A stretch of DNA of 64,000 bases from Chrysaora quinquecirrha (Eukaryota > Cnidaria > Scyphozoa > Semaeostomeae > Pelagiidae): contig JACTAT010000218.1 of the NCBI GenBank assembly GCA_014526335.1, positions 186,001-250,000 of the forward strand, read 5' to 3'. Position numbers and translations under genes: made by a program. The notes beneath the pieces were generated by a model, which saw nothing but the letters and a program-made list of their open reading frames with translations, did not search any database and was not told the origin of the DNA. Below are positions 35,418 to 46,793 of the stretch, in pieces. The stretch's first letter is position 1, and each line of letters starts with the position of its first letter.

Positions 35418-35939
35418 ATGATGCAATGCACATCGGCTAGTGGTTCCCCATGCATGGTTCCCGTAAATTGCGTGGTTCCCCATGCAATTTACTTTCCTGG
35501 CAAAAATCTGAACCCCAGATATTGTCTTGGTTTCCCTAAAAACTACTATGTTGGTTTTCAGACAGTGGATGGATGGAGAGGTATCATTTCTACGAATCAT
35601 TTTGTAAAGCAAATTCCACGAATCACTCCATGCCTTTGTATATTCATTAGATATTGCTATTCTCGCACCTAAATCATCAAAGCTAACCTTGTCTGTACCC
35701 AATTGGAAAAATTCCGCCATTCTCCATACTTCATATTTCCCATATTCATATTTTGCAGGATCAAATTCAAATCTATCCCTCAGTTCGTAGACCATTTCCA
35801 CCAATGCCACCTCCCATTTTCCATGTAAATGTAATTGTTCTACAGGTTTTCTTGTTGAATTAGAATCGCTGGCGCACGTAAGATGAAATTCATTAATCAT
35901 CTTTAATGAATGATAAGTCAATCTGACAATTTTCTTCAA
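35409..35939 (-). pseudogene. Penton-like protein fragment of Polinton-type element
   Basis: A 176-codon open frame starting with INEFHLTCASDSNSTRK, then a VEQLHLHGKWEVALVEMVYE segment. The last is the GEWEVGLxEIxYP signature of the N-terminal half of the penton-like protein seen also at 41.9-42.1 kb. Following residues contain KVSFDDLGARIAISNEYTKA. It ends in unrelated sequence with a duplicated GTGGTTCCCCATGCA word, so it is truncated. Function is inferred from family. Confidence 0.5.
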
Positions 35940-36599
35940 ATTTACCTGCTATATCTTCCGACATTTCCTAGTTGATGATTTTGATGTCGAATGATTTAAT
36001 GTCAGATCTTGTTAATCTATAGTCCTGCAAATTTGTGAAAGTAATGTGGGTTTTATGGTAAAAGCATGAAAATTGGCACAGGTATAGTACTTTTCATGTC
36101 TTACAAAGTAAGATATGGACCCATGCAAAAAAAATCAAAATAGCATCGAAATTCAAGATGGCGGCCAAAGGTCGAAAAATGCCAATAAATTGACCAATGC
36201 TTATGTTTTTCGTGATAATAGCATGAAAATCGGTTAAAAAAGTACTCTCCGCTTGAGTTTTTCAAGCTTACCAAATCTAAACATAGACCTACTCTAAAAA
36301 ATTCAAGATTTTGAACATTTTAAATCAGCCTCGTTTGTGATTTAAAAGCAGGTGCTTGGCTCAGCAAAGGCCTAAGTGTGTACTCTGTACAACGGTTGCA
36401 AAGATTTTTTCTGCTGCTAAAAACTATGATGAGCAAATTAAAGATTTTGACACAACAGAATGAAATAGAAGAATCTCCCCTTCCTCTGTACTTTGGTCTT
36501 CTGCTACAAGCCAAGACAAGAACATAGGGGCCCTATGGGCATGTTCGAAGAATGACTGGTTGAATATAGCTATTTCGGTCAAATGATGAAAGATGTTTA
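35940..36599. other. Non-coding, MITE-like segment
   Basis: 36050-36300 carries paired words (AGCATGAAAATTGGCACAGG and AGCATGAAAATCGGTTAAAA) and the phrase AATTCAAGATGGCGGCCAAA common in invertebrate MITEs. No gene. Confidence 0.35.
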
Positions 36600-37080
36600 T
36601 CAGTATGCACAACGATGGCGATAATGATTATTATCATAATGGTGGAGGTTATGATGATGATGTTGATGACCACAATGATTATGATGCTGGTTGGTAGGGG
36701 TGATTGTGGTGGTAGGGTGGATGTGGTGGTGGTGGTAGAGGTGGTTGTGGTGCTGAAGGTAGGGGTGCTTGTGGTGGTTGTGATGGTGATGATTGTAGGG
36801 GGGTTGTGGTGGTGGTGATAAGGGTGTGGTGGTTGTGATAGGGGTGATCGTGGTGATGGTTGTAGTGGTGGTTGTGATTATGGGGGGTGGTGGTGGTGAT
36901 AGGGGTAGTGGTGCTGATGGTTGTAAGGGTGATTGGTGATTTTGGTGGTGGTGCTGTTCCTTTAGATCTTCCCGCAGCCACACCATCAATGATGGTGATG
37001 GTAACCATGATGATGATGATGATGATGATGATGGTGATTATCATTGTTATTTTTTTTATTATGACGATTATCATGGTGAG
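36600..37080. repeat. GGT/GAT-rich microsatellite
   Basis: Runs of GATGATGATG and GGTGGTGGTGATAGGGGT. His-, Pro- and Thr-rich open frames across it are repeat artefacts. Confidence 0.9.
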
Positions 37081-37457
37081 GATGATAATAATCAAGATTT
37101 GTTTTGAAAACTGTTTTGAAATTGCCGCTCTTTGCCAAGACTCTTTGATCAATATTGAGAATGCGTGAAATGTCATTTACCAACCAAGATGGCAATTTGG
37201 CAGTTCCTTAAGGTAAACAAGCATGAGTCATAAAGAATAAAGCTTGTGTGAGAAGAACAATTGTCACATGACCCCAAATTGACAAAAGTGCTTGCAGGCC
37301 GCCATTGTGAACAACTAATCGCAAATTGCGCATAAATGGCTGAGACAATGGCCCTAATGGCATGCTTGAGATGCTTATACCATTGTTACACGTTTTCCAT
37401 TGTTCAAGCATTGGTTAGTTAGTTAGTGACACGCCACCCCACACCACACCAGACAAG
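37081..37457. other. No gene recognised
   Basis: Mixed sequence between a microsatellite and a gypsy fragment; no motif seen. Confidence 0.4.
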
Positions 37458-37625
37458 AAGAAAGTACAGGCTATTTTAGATATGCCACCTCCTTAATATA
37501 AGACAGATTTACAACGTATTCTTGGAACTATAAATTATCTAGCAAGGTTTATTCCCAATTTGTCTACATTGACTGAACCTCTCAGAAAACTTCTGAACAA
37601 GGATATTATTTTGGATTTGAGGAAA
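37458..37625 (+). pseudogene. Ty3/gypsy reverse-transcriptase fragment
   Basis: About 55 codons reading KVQAILDMPPP, one stop, then TDLQRILGTINYLARFIPNL and STLTEPLRKLLNKD. This is the conserved junction between RT thumb and RNase H of Ty3/gypsy pol. Nothing else of the element is seen on either side. Confidence 0.85.
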
Positions 37626-37962
37626 ATATTCATCATGATATGAACATGCCTTCTTGTTCTTGTCTATACATTCACTAATAATGCAATAACGTGCAAGCAA
37701 TCATACTACATTTCCAACTTGTATCAACTTTTAATGGATTCACTAAATTTACATGTCTATCATTTCAAGTTACATTCATATTAATGATCTTATTTAACTG
37801 TCAGCAATTTTTCTTTAATCTATTGTTTTCCTGAATATAACGAAGTCAATTTAAAAGGGTTTCCATCATCATCTACCAATTTTATCAAATTTGTTGACAC
37901 TGCAACCTCTCCAGTTGCGTATAAATTATATTCTTTGGAGCAAATATCTAACATATGTATCT
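37626..37962. other. No gene recognised
   Basis: AT-rich; no motif or repeat recognised. Confidence 0.4.
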
Positions 37963-38209
37963 ACAATGCCTGCCAAAAGTCCTTGGAACACCCCCTAATT
38001 TCACAAGAATATGACTCCTCTTTCTTTTCTTAATGGGAAAAACTGAAAATCAGCCCCCTCCCCCCAAAAACAATGTCGTTCGCATTGCGGGTTGTTGTGG
38101 GATATTCCAAACCACAGGAAATCAACATTGTTTGAGGGGGAAGGGGTTTCCAATGCTGCCAGTGGAGTGAAAATAGTCTAAGTGTTCCAAGACTTTCGGC
38201 AGGCATTGT
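37963..38209. mobile_element. Short MITE, copy 1
   Basis: It begins ACAATGCCTGCCAAAAGTCC and ends with the complementary CTTTCGGCAGGCATTGT, giving TIRs of about 28 bp. A CCCCCTCCCCC-rich interior and an inner GGGGGAAGGGG are also partly inverted. It is the same family as 41051-41328. A target duplication is not clear. Confidence 0.85.
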
Positions 38210-39079
38210 CTGAAATTTATATCTTAAACGGAAAGATAGAAAGCTGGGAGTAGCTCCCAACCTAGGGTAATCGATGGTGCTGATTTCGTTGGTAGCAACG
38301 AAAACTGGTTTGTTTTACCCTAGAGGCGGTATTAAGGGGGCAGCCCCTTTATATGGGAATTTGTACTGTTGTTGCTAATATATTCATAATAAATACAGTT
38401 ATACATCATTTCTATATTAATGTGATGTCGCAAAACCACGCGATAAAATAAGTAATGAGTTCCCTACACCTTAATGGTCAGGGATAAGGCACCACTGCTT
38501 CAGATCGAGGCTATGGAAAGATAGCAGACAGGACTGCCTGTCTTCGGCACGCAAAACGAGCACGCTCAACAAGCTCGAATTGGTCAGAAAATTGCCCTTC
38601 TAAACACAATGGGTCTGTCAACGTTTCAAAATATAGGTATGGTGGGTTGCAGTATATGTGCAAAAAATTTTATTAATAAACATACTGGTTCGTCCATAAT
38701 TGGGCGACGCTTAACGCTCAACATAATTTGCAAATAGAAAATCTGATCTCTAGTACTCTTTCTATTTGTAAAACTGACGTACGTGAGTATTTCCTCTGCA
38801 AGGTGAAGGAGATTGAAGACATGTGTCTCTGCTGATAAATGAAAGTATTTGGAGACTTTCTGTGATTTCAGGCAGAGAAAATTCATTAACAGTAAGGAAC
38901 AAAAGCCGAAAAATGTTTGTTTATCGTTACTGTCGAGCGAGTCATGGAGTCATGATTAGTGAACCTTGATGAAGCATGCCTTGCGGAGCATCACCACTAC
39001 TAAGGCAATGTACGTGCAGAGAGGCCATGTCTTAGGAGTAAATAGAATAAGGAGAGGAAGAAACATTTCAGAAAACAAA
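38210..39079. other. No gene; one GC-richer conserved-looking block
   Basis: 38455-38610 (TAATGGTCAGGGATAAGGCA ... CGAGCACGCTCAACAAGCTC) is less AT-rich than its surroundings but matches no RNA family I recognise. A TTTTACCCTAGAGGCGGTAT block lies near 38310. Confidence 0.3.
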
Positions 39080-40402
39080 CAAAACACACGCATGTCATTG
39101 TAGAAGCATTGTGGCGAAGCAATGACCACAGGAGGGTACTGTTTTTTGGCTGTGGATGTCGAACTGATATTTGAACATGAAAATACGTCAACGAACACTC
39201 ATCATTTCTGTTTCACGCTCGTAGATCATGGAACTTCTAACATATGAGATTAGAGCTTTTCCTGTGGCAAATACTGGTGTGTCTTTGCTGAATTGAATGT
39301 CTTGGCTGTATGTTGTTGTTGGTGCAGCGAAGTGGACAACATGGCCTTGTAACAGCAGGAGCATATCACTCCATGGCAAAATGACTGGAGACCATCTAAA
39401 GTCATTCAGAAAAATGACTTCCTTATCTTCTGCACCTAGCCAGGCGTACAAACAAGTTGCTGGAGACAAAAACGTATTGTAAACAACCCTTAGAGGGTCA
39501 GGAATGAACGTTTTTCCACAGTTCGCAGGACCAGTAATATATATATTACGGCCCTTGCCGCGACCCATGACAAGCAACTTTATTATGGCATCAGCAAAGA
39601 CTGCCTTATCGATGGAATTGTTGTCTAAGATGTCTAAGGCACATGCCAGCCATTCACCCTTGCAGATACATGGATTGCTTATTTGCTGTTGCAGTATTTC
39701 AAGCCTTGACATGTTAGACCGCTGGATTTTTTCACTGGCTGTCTCGACTTCCCATACTGTGTCCAAGAACTCCTTCACTTTCTTTTCGCTCCTGTTCAAG
39801 ACACACTCATACAGACCATGATCACCACTCTTTAATGTTGACTTAGCTAGAGCAAGAAGACCAACGCGTGCATGAATTTTCTTGGAGACGATAATACTCG
39901 CAACTTCGGTGTTTGACAGACGTTTCAACTTCTTCAACTTTTTGGTGCCCTTTTTGGCCCTACCTCTTGCAGCGTTAACTCTTGTGGCATTGGCAGCTCT
40001 TGGCTCTCTTACTACCTCAGGATGGTTGGGACTTTTGAGAACTTGGTCGCCTTCCTTCATGACGTAATTGTACGCAGAGAAATAACCAGCATGATCGGAA
40101 AAGTGGACAACGATATTATAATTCTCTGTTATATGATCGTTCACTTTAGCCCAACGCTTTGCCTTGTCCAGAAGAATGGCGATGTGGAAACGATAACTGC
40201 CGTTCTTATGCTGCTCCTTACAACATGCCGATTGAATAACTGTTGACTTTGTAGCAGACTGGAATGATTATGCAATAGCGGATGCAAACGTTTCTTTATC
40301 AAACAACTCTTAATCGGCATGACTGTATGTTATCAAATAGGCTTGTTTAACACTATTACTTGCTAAGCTTACTAAATCTTTGTTTTCATCGCAACTGGCC
40401 AT
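39080..40402 (-). pseudogene. Rep-like replication initiator with SF3 helicase, endogenised
   Basis: From ATG at 40402 one frame runs to 39188 with two stops near its start. Then comes a shifted tail containing KQYPPVVIASPQCFYND. The N-terminal domain holds a YRFHIAILLDKAKRW segment at the position of a HUH motif, with the first His replaced by Arg, and a SDHAGYFSAYNYVMKE block. The helicase has Walker A GPANCGKT (about residue 290 of the frame), Walker B EVIFLNDFRW and a PVFATGKA sensor block, as in SF3 helicases of parvovirus-like or CRESS-like Rep proteins. It belongs to a Rep-like family repeated in cnidarian genomes (from memory). Stops and the altered HUH site argue it is inactive. Confidence 0.7.
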
Positions 40403-41050
40403 ATTGTTAATATTAGAACTCAATTGCACTTTCTAACTCCACCTACTGTTGTTTTTAATTGAAAATTCGAATTTCCACCGTTAACCCGCCCCTAGCACTG
40501 CCTCAATTCCAATATTTCACACAGCCTCGATTTCAAGAGCATGGGCGTGGCTTTCATAATAACAAATAATAACTGCTCTGCTGCTTCTCCTTCACAGAAT
40601 AGCAGTTGTGATGCATGATTTTAGATATTGCAACACCTTAACTATCAGTCTATCAGATGTGTAATCATTTTGACAAGTATCAGCAGTAAGTCTTGATGCA
40701 CTGAATAGAATCTAGCTGCTACATGCGTATAACTGATGTCCCCGTTCTCCACTATCTATATGTGCTGTTTTATTGTTTGGAAGACTACAAATCTGTTTAC
40801 TGAACATATTGGAAGTGCTCTACCTCTAAAATGTTCTGCACGGTCTTTTTTGCACCTGAATAAGCAGGATAAAGGAAAACAGACAATTCAACCAATGAAA
40901 AGGCCCCAAATTACATCATACACTTAATATGGAATAAACCGTAAAAGATACAATGTTAAAAATATCAGAAATGAGATCAGTACCATCAAAAACCCCTGGA
41001 TACCAATCAGTATGACATCTGTACCTCGTTGTTTTCGATATAAAAATCAG
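40403..41050. other. No gene recognised
   Basis: Short frames only; no repeat or motif noticed beyond the MITE starting at 41051. Confidence 0.4.
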
Positions 41051-41328
41051 ACAATGCCTGCCAAAAGTCCTTGGAACACCCCCCTAATTTAACCAGAATA
41101 TGACTCCTCTTTCTTTTCTTGATGGGAAAAACTGAAAATCAGCCCCCTCCCCCCAAAAACAATGTTGTTCGTATTTTGTACACTCTGAGCTTTCAAAAGA
41201 TGCATAGCGGGTTGTTGTGGGATCTTCCAAACTGCAGGAAATCAACATTGTTTGAGGGGGGAGGGGTTTCAATGCTGCCAGTGGAGTGAAAATAGCCTAA
41301 GTGTTCCAAGACTTTTGGCAGGCATTGT
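41051..41328. mobile_element. Short MITE, copy 2
   Basis: It has the same 28-bp TIR tips as 37963-38209 and about 90 percent similarity along the body, plus a 31-bp interior segment (TATTTTGTACACTCTGAGCT...) that copy 1 lacks. Orientation is the same. Confidence 0.85.
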
Positions 41329-41411
41329 AGATCTGTATCGTAAAATGTCAATTTTCTCAAAACTTGCCTTTTCTCAATACCACCAAGATTTCCAATGGAT
41401 TGCATTCTATA

Positions 41412-42130
41412 TTTATAGATGTATGTTCATTTTAATGAACACCATCCTTTATTCTACTTAGACAGCTGATCTTTAGGGGTGATGGTTGTAGACAGCTGTT
41501 AGCGGATTACCACCTGCCTTCTTCATATATACAATCAGATTCATGGATTGATGAGGTGGTATGCTATCAGACGTCTTGTATTCAAAGTATTTAATGAAGC
41601 TACCATTTGGTAGAGTGTGATTCATTTGATCAACAAGATGAGAAAATGTGCCAACCCTCGTTGAAATTTAATGAGAAAAGCACTAGTAAATTTCAACAGT
41701 TTCCTTTATATGTTCAATATCCTAATGATTTCAAACCATCTTCCATTTCAAATTGTATCTTTCTGCCAATCAATGATACTGATAACATGTTGCTCAATTC
41801 ATAACCCGATTGCGGAAAGTTTAGTAACTTGTCGTTAAATAGTCTTTTAAATTCATAATTTATTGGAGTATTATCAGATTTTTCGATTCTTTCTTTATGA
41901 AGGTATGTTTTTTCATTGAAAAAATTTTTAAAGCCCAATTTAGTAAGTATCCTTTTTCATCTGTTGTCGTAACATACTCATTCGCAATCTATAACCAATA
42001 TTGATCTCAGTAATAATTTTTCTCCTCTATCCAGTAAAAGCATTTGCAACAATGCAATTTCCCATTTTCTTTTGTTGTTTAATTAAAATACATGAGGCAA
42101 ATCGACTGTGAAATCTACCAGCTTCTCTCT
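41412..42130 (-). pseudogene. Penton-like gene remnant with dispersed repeat
   Basis: Reading minus strand from 42130: a FTTDREKLVDFTVDLPHVF segment, stop, then NKRKWEIALLQMLL, equivalent to the GKWEVALVEM signature at 35.4-35.9 kb. It continues with NYEFKRLFNDKLLNFPQSG and MLSVSLIGRKIQFEMEDG (41938-41714), then after a frame change SDSIPPHQSMNLIVYMKK (about 41655-41475). The last 280 bp are repeated at 6568-6812. Several stops occur. Polinton-type origin is inferred from the shared signature. Confidence 0.5.
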
Positions 42131-42283
42131 GTCAGTGGTGAATCTTGAAGGAAGCAACAAATTAAATAGAAGGAGGACTGGTTAGGAATCCTATTGTTCT
42201 CCATTAAGAATGTTATTGTTAGGGAAATTTATTGTCACGTGACATTGAACCTGCATCAATCATCAGGCCTAAGTACAGTTTCA

Positions 42284-42715
42284 TATGGCGCGCCAAAGCG
42301 GCCAAAAATATAAAATTTTGTGATGCCAACTTTCATATTTTTGTCGATCGATCTATCATTTTTGTCGATCGATCTTTCATTTTTGTCAATCGATCTTTCA
42401 TTTTTGTCGATCGATCTTTCGTTTTTGTCGACATCAATCACAAATTTGTGTAACACAAAAAAATCAATAACAAACTTATGTGACACAACAAGTTCAATCA
42501 TAAATGTTTTTGACACAAAATTCTATCAAAAATTTGTGTGACACAAAAAATTCAATCGGAAGTTTGTGTGACACAAAAAATTCAATCGAAAGTTTGTGTG
42601 ACACAAAAAAATCAATCAAATTCGTGTGACACAAAAATCATATCGCAAGTAAAGAGCTGTCATGGCAACTGCGTCACGGGGGCTGGTCACGTAAACGGAA
42701 GCTGCGGGAATGACC
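42284..42715 (+). repeat. Left TIR with two minisatellites
   Basis: About 42334-42430 has four to five 21-bp units of ATTTTTGTCGATCGATCTTTC, each with the palindrome TCGATCGA. About 42440-42640 has about seven 30-bp units with TTTGTGTGACACAAAAAATT, each itself a small palindrome. The arm ends at GCTGCGGGAATGACC. Confidence 0.95.
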
Positions 42716-43211
42716 CTAAAATGGCGCGCCAAACAGGCAAATTGACATTGCGGCCTAAATTTTGCTGTATTTTCTTTTGTCATGGAGGACGGTTCCGACA
42801 ATGTTGCTACGCTATTTAGTGTATACACTTCCGAACAGCAATAGATTAAAATATGTCATAACCTAAACGTTACAAAACAAACAAATAATTTTTCTTGCCT
42901 GCTGCCACGATCACACAACAGTGACGCCAAGTAGCAAGTACTAACAACGCATGGGGGCAAAAATAGTCTCAAAATTGCAGTAACAAAGCAATTGCAAAAA
43001 TTGACAGCTAGTTTGTGATCTTGTTTAGAAAATAAGAATACCACCAGAAATTTTCCTTCAATTTGATACTTGTAAGTCCCTTTTGCCTTGGTGAAAGTTT
43101 AAAAGAACATAGCTTTCATTTTTCATTTCATGGGCAGCTAGCTTGGCGAAACTGTAATACACGTGGAGTAATCTTCAACTTCATGTTCGGACATGACATA
43201 ACCAATTAAGC

Positions 43212-43387
43212 TCGTAAAATTCGTAAATTATTTTCAAATCTTTGTTTTAAAATGCATGGAACATAACAAAAACCCCAAACGGAGAGAACAAAACAATGTC
43301 GTAAAATTCGTAAATTATTGTCAGATCTTTGTTTTGAAATGCATGAAACATAACAAAAACCCGAAACGGAGAGAACAAAACAATGTA
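43212..43387 (+). repeat. 88-bp direct duplication near HECT 3' end
   Basis: CGTAAAATTCGTAAATTATT begins at 43212 and again at 43300. The two 88-bp units differ at only a few bases. They lie just downstream of the HECT stop codon, in the possible 3' untranslated region. Confidence 0.95.
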
Positions 43388-43415
43388 TCATAAGCTGCTG
43401 CGTTATTAGACTTGG

Positions 43416-46400
43416 TTAGACTTGGCCAAAACCTGGTGACTCAACTATGTCTTCTATAATGTTGTTGCTGAAACTGTCACTTGTATACCTGTTAGTGACG
43501 GGGAAGGTAAGTCTCAATGAACATGTACTCACTTGTACACGACGACCAAATGAATCACAGTCATGCATAAAATCAATTGTTCCCCTGCCCATGCTAAGAG
43601 GTGGAATAAATCTTGAACCGGTGGCAAAGAATAGAACATCTTCCAGTTGAATAAGTAATCTTTTGTTGCTCTGAGATTCATCAACTCTGAAATCTAGTTT
43701 ATTTATTTCTGTCACTAGCCCCCTTTCTGCTTCATCCAAGAAGTTGCACCAATTAAAAATTATATCGGATTCTTTGCTCCTTTTTGCACTGCCTTCTTCG
43801 GAAAATTTACTCTGAAATAAATTCCTCAGCATGCTTGCTGTCAAATGGCCAGCTTTATAAACAAACTCTGATTCAGCATCATCTTTGTAGCGCTTCAGCA
43901 TGTCTAGCACACCATTTGAGGCTAGACCATCTTCAAAAGATTGCTGCTCGCGTAGTTGGCGGACTACTGTCCAATGCCAACTTACTTTCTCAATGAAAAC
44001 TTCTCTGTCTTGCAGAAGAATTTTCACCTTGTTGTAGCCGGCTTCAAATCGTTCTTCGATACCTTCTACTAACGTATCCAATTGATCTTGTGTTTCACAA
44101 GCTGCTACCTGCTCCAATTTCACCTTCAACTCGTAGTCTGGAACATATTCAGAACCACTGATCTTCTCTCTTGAAAGCAAATGCCGTATGAGTGGCAAAC
44201 AGAAACAGTGGGGTCCAGACAAACCATGCAACAGTGCTAAAGCTGTGACTTTTCCGAATATTTCAAAAAAGCCGGAATCCATCTTATGCACATCATGGAG
44301 AAAGGCATAATTTTTCTCCTGCCCACACATAAGCTTTTGAGCTGCACTTTCAAAGAACAATGTAAACATCTCTCTGAGTGGACCACCAATGTCAGAAGCC
44401 GGCTCTCCCACGAATTCTACTGTAATTGGTTTCAGATCACCATCCTTGAAGAATATCATCATTTTTTTCACCACATCCGAAAAGAGATTCGCCCTGCGCA
44501 CCAAGAATTTGATCGGCTGTAGAGACTCCACAAACTTCTTTGACTTTGAACTGATTTCATCAGAGAGAGAGTCGAAATTCTGCTTCGTTATCAATGGCAA
44601 GGATGCTGAACGATCAGCTACATCTTTACCAGAGCAATTACTTGCATGAACTTCTATCATATCTAGAGCAAACTCTTCTGAGCAAATTGGGCAGGATCTT
44701 TTCTGTGGCGAAGATGTGGACTCTCTTCCTGTATTTTCAGCTGCAGTTGAGTATTGCAGCACGGATTCGATCAATTCACTATCGGAAATGTCGTCTAGAA
44801 TATCCACTGGAGAGTCAGCAGCTGAATTTGACTCATCTTTTGTTATGAAGTCGTTATCAAATGCTTTTGGGTTTGATAACAGGCCCAACATCTCTTCTGT
44901 GGCTCGGATGAATAAAGGTTTGTCTCTGAGGCCACAAATATGCTTGATTACTTCTCCGCTGATTTCCCCATTATTCACAACTCTTACTATTTTCTTCTCG
45001 ACTGCTCGTACGAAATGAAACTTTACTAGCCTTGTGCAATGGGAAAATTTTTCAGAAAGTTCCTTTTCTATACCCATAATGATTTCGCTTTCGGTTGCTG
45101 TGCTTCTTAATCTGAAGCCTGAAATTACGAACCCTTCCTCATACAAAATTTCCCTGCACAGACCTTCAGGTACATAACCGATTCGAGGTGATGGTAGCAA
45201 AACAGCATCCTTGATCCATGTTTTTGCTGCAGCTTTTTTGCTTGCAGTGGATGGCAGTTTTGAAGCAGAAGATTGTGGTCTTTTTCGGTTGACTCCAGGT
45301 CGTTTTCTTGTAAGGGAGTTCTGTGGTGGTACACTGTATGAGTGTCTATTTGTCGCTGCTCCTATAATAAAAATATTGACAAAAATGAAAATTTCGATCC
45401 ACGGTTTTAAAACGTTGAATTCAACGAAAATCCAAATACTGATGAAATTCTCCCGTTATAGAAAATCAAGGGCCTTACACAAAGAAGAAATGAAATAAAA
45501 TAAGAGACATTTCCTGGGATGCTTGGTAAGGATGGTTTCGGTAACAAAAGTTTTTTAACAGTGCAGCGAACAAAGGTAAACAGGAAAATTATCACGTGAA
45601 ATTAAAAGCTGTTATGCATCAACTGCGAGTCTAAGTTTCTTATAATACAGAACGACCTCAACCCAAACCAACTAAAAGCATGGGCTTTAGGAAACTGGAA
45701 CTCGGAATAAGAAGTCGCTTCTCTTTTAATTTTCTTTATTTTATTTATATGTCTCATTATTCTGCTGCGAAGGCGCCATTGTAATCTGGCATGTGGCTGA
45801 TTGACATGAGATTAAGCCATTATATCACTCAAACAGTAAACTGAAACCTCTTCAGTGCATAAATATTATAAACAAAACCACAGACCTAATGTTTTTATTT
45901 CTGTCCTTGTAATACGAACCCCAGTATGTCTGGAGAATTTACCCTAGGATTGCCTGGGGATTTCTCCAGCACGAGAAGAAAACGCGACGCTGGAAAAACA
46001 ATAGAATCTATTGTTCGCAGCTCTCTTGTGCCTAACCCATCTAGAACTGAAGGAGTTTCAACTTATAATTTGAGTGACATAATGGCTCGATCTAGTGTCA
46101 ATCAGCCACAGGTTGGACTAAAATCGCGCCTTCGTAGCAGAATAGGGATTAAAAAGGAATTAAAAGGGAAACAACTAGTTATTCGGAGCTCGACGTTTCC
46201 TACAGCCCATGCTTAAAGGCATGAAAAACTTTTGCACTCCATACCCCCCATGAGTTTCGCCTTAATTTGATGGTGGAGTCTAAACAACATTGAATTGTTA
46301 GTCCCCCCGGGGCACCTGTTAGTTTTCTTAAAATTGTGGTCTTGTAATAAATAAATAGATAAATCAATAGGCACTGATTTTTTTAGGCGCCCTGAAGTAC

Positions 46401-46703
46401 AGTACAAGGCTTCTTATAAACCAACGGTTTCTTATAAAAAAAACGTGTAATAGATAAGCACTTACCAGGAGAGAAAGATTGCCTTTCTTGTGTGCCGCCA
46501 CCACGTGGATGACCTCCAACACCAACAGTAGGGAACGAGTGAGCAATGTACTCGGGGATGGTTGTCTGCTGCTGCTGTATTTGGCCTGTTGTGGATCGCC
46601 TCGCGTTGAGCGAACTCAGACGACCGGTTGTTTCAATGAGCTGCCTAACCACCTCGTCTTCTTCTTGTGTCTCGAGTGCCTGACTATATCTTTGTGCTGC
46701 CAT
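43416..46703 (-). CDS. HECT-domain E3 ubiquitin ligase (G2E3-like), transposon cargo
   Basis: Exon 1 46703-46466 (ATG, MAAQRYSQALETQEEDEVVR), GTAAGT donor; an ATTATAG acceptor starts exon 2 at 45361, running to the stop at 43416. The join is in frame, giving 727 aa. The N-terminus is Ser/Lys/Arg-rich. A zinc-binding CPICSEEFALDMIEVHASNC (C2HC, UBZ-like) lies near residue 300. The HECT domain starts near 385 with VEFVGEPASDIGGPLREMF. The C-lobe contains LFFATGSRFIPP and the catalytic-Cys motif VSTCSLRLTFP near 690, then the ESPGFG end. All expected HECT landmarks are present, so it may be catalytically competent: it would take ubiquitin from an E2 onto Cys and pass it to substrates. Substrate unknown. 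The 1.1-kb intron carries an opposite-strand ORF. The start lies 90 bp inside the right TIR's inner edge, so the TIR may supply the promoter. Confidence 0.88.
45926..46216 (+). CDS. 96-aa basic ORF in the HECT intron, unknown
   Basis: It opens with ATG, MSGEFTLGLPGDFSSTRRKR, and contains KSRLRSRIGIKKELKGK, giving a basic, probably disordered protein. It lies on the strand opposite to the HECT gene within its only intron. No family recognised; it could be a remnant of another element gene or chance. Confidence 0.3.
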   Translation: MSGEFTLGLPGDFSSTRRKRDAGKTIESIVRSSLVPNPSRTEGVSTYNLSDIMARSSVNQPQVGLKSRLRSRIGIKKELKGKQLVIRSSTFPTAHA

Positions 46704-46793
46704 GATGTTCAATGATCACCGAGATGGCGATATTCAAGATTTGCCCAAAAGGTCTGTTGACTGCTGTGCTGAGCATTGAGCAGATTGATTACT

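Noticed and set aside
36600..37195. His/Pro/Thr-rich open frames
   Set aside because: Translation of GGT/GAT microsatellite; no composition shift or motif beyond the repeat.
38455..38610. Possible structured RNA or tRNA-derived SINE
   Set aside because: Box A/B spacing is poor and no stem pattern matches a known RNA; left as unassigned sequence.
43496..43545. GT...AG intron-like stretch inside the HECT C-lobe
   Set aside because: The uninterrupted reading gives the catalytic STCSLRLTFP block and the ESPGFG end typical of HECT, while splicing it out leads to an early stop. The ORF is best read through.
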